A stretch of 6,809 nt of DNA from Thermoplasmata archaeon (GTDB lineage: Archaea > Thermoplasmatota > DTKX01 > GCA-020343715). This document shows, in pieces, positions 6,690-6,809 of this stretch; position 1 is the stretch's first letter; each line of letters begins with the position of its first letter. The notes below the pieces were generated by a model. It did not search any database, was not told the DNA's origin, and worked only from the letters and a program-made list of their open reading frames with translations. The DNA lies in NCBI GenBank assembly GCA_020343715.1, contig CP070808.1, forward strand, positions 1,723,305 to 1,730,113, given 5' to 3'. Made by a program: the position numbers and the translations under genes.

Positions 6690-6809
6690 TTCTCCACCTC
6701 CTCTATCGCGGTGAGGATCTCGTCAGGGTGATGGATGCGCCCCCCGCACCCCACGTGTCGGACCTCCGCCTGGCCGTGGACGACCCTCTCCACCTCCAGG
6801 GCCACCTGG
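6686..6809 (-). CDS. korA: 2-oxoacid:ferredoxin oxidoreductase alpha subunit, C-terminal end (partial)
   Basis: Only the last 40 residues are in the window; the gene enters from the right edge and stops with TGA at 6688-6686. The visible tail reads through VERVVHGQAEV, then GCGGRIHHPDEIL, and ends AIEEVEK. A C-terminal 'G..ihtP.eIl.ai' ending is typical of KorA/PorA-type alpha subunits. Its last bases overlap the korB start in a GTGA junction, so the two are probably translationally coupled. In the family, the alpha chain pairs with the TPP-bearing beta chain to oxidise a 2-oxoacid with CoA and reduce ferredoxin in the cytoplasm. The call rests on the short tail plus position directly before korB and korC. 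Substrate specificity cannot be judged from this fragment. Confidence 0.8.
   Translation of the reverse strand, partial: QVALEVERVVHGQAEVRHVGCGGRIHHPDEILTAIEEVEK
6697..6701 (-). promoter_or_regulatory. Ribosome binding site for korB
   Basis: GGAGG read on the minus strand, 7 bases before the GTG at 6689. It lies inside the last codons of korA. Its position selects the GTG start over the in-frame ATG 12 bases further on. Confidence 0.8.

Noticed and set aside
5928..6731. 267-codon plus-strand open frame
   Set aside because: It is antisense to korB and rich in Gly, Val and His; a coding shadow.

Overview
This GC-rich window lies inside one operon transcribed entirely on the minus strand, so it reads right to left. 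It is almost completely coding: the only non-coding gaps are 13 bases and 10 bases. Six protein genes are present, and two of them are cut by the window edges. No RNA gene, mobile element, CRISPR array, promoter or terminator is visible. The enzymes are oxygen-sensitive iron-sulfur and TPP proteins, so the host is very likely an anaerobe. The sequence does not settle the lineage. AGG (Arg) and ATA (Ile) codons appear despite the high GC, which would suit an archaeon or a deep-branching bacterium, but this is weak evidence. Shine-Dalgarno sites are clear at several genes.

Right part (5212-6809): the end of korA, then complete korB and korC, three subunits of a 2-oxoacid (probably 2-oxoglutarate) ferredoxin oxidoreductase. 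The order A-B-C matches the common korDABC/oorDABC arrangement, so the small ferredoxin subunit korD may lie just upstream, outside the window.

Middle (2124-5198): a 1024-residue protein made of two HdrA-type flavoprotein modules joined by a Pro-rich linker. Each module carries only part of the usual HdrA iron-sulfur set, and the two parts complement each other. Next (391-2127): a 578-residue fusion of MvhD, HdrC and HdrB/HdrD-type domains. The first of its two cysteine-rich (CCG) domains has lost most of its cluster ligands, and the second is intact. Left edge (1-380): the start of another HdrA, whose N-terminal domain is 62% identical over 102 ungapped residues to the matching domain inside the 1024-residue protein.

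Together the genes suggest a heterodisulfide-reductase-like, possibly flavin-based electron-bifurcating or confurcating complex coupled to ferredoxin-dependent 2-oxoacid oxidation. Stop/start overlaps (GTGA, ATGA, ATGA) and very short gaps imply translational coupling and balanced synthesis. The electron partner is unknown: no hydrogenase, formate dehydrogenase, F420 or NAD-binding subunit is encoded here. The degenerate CCG domain argues against simple equivalence with methanogen HdrABC.
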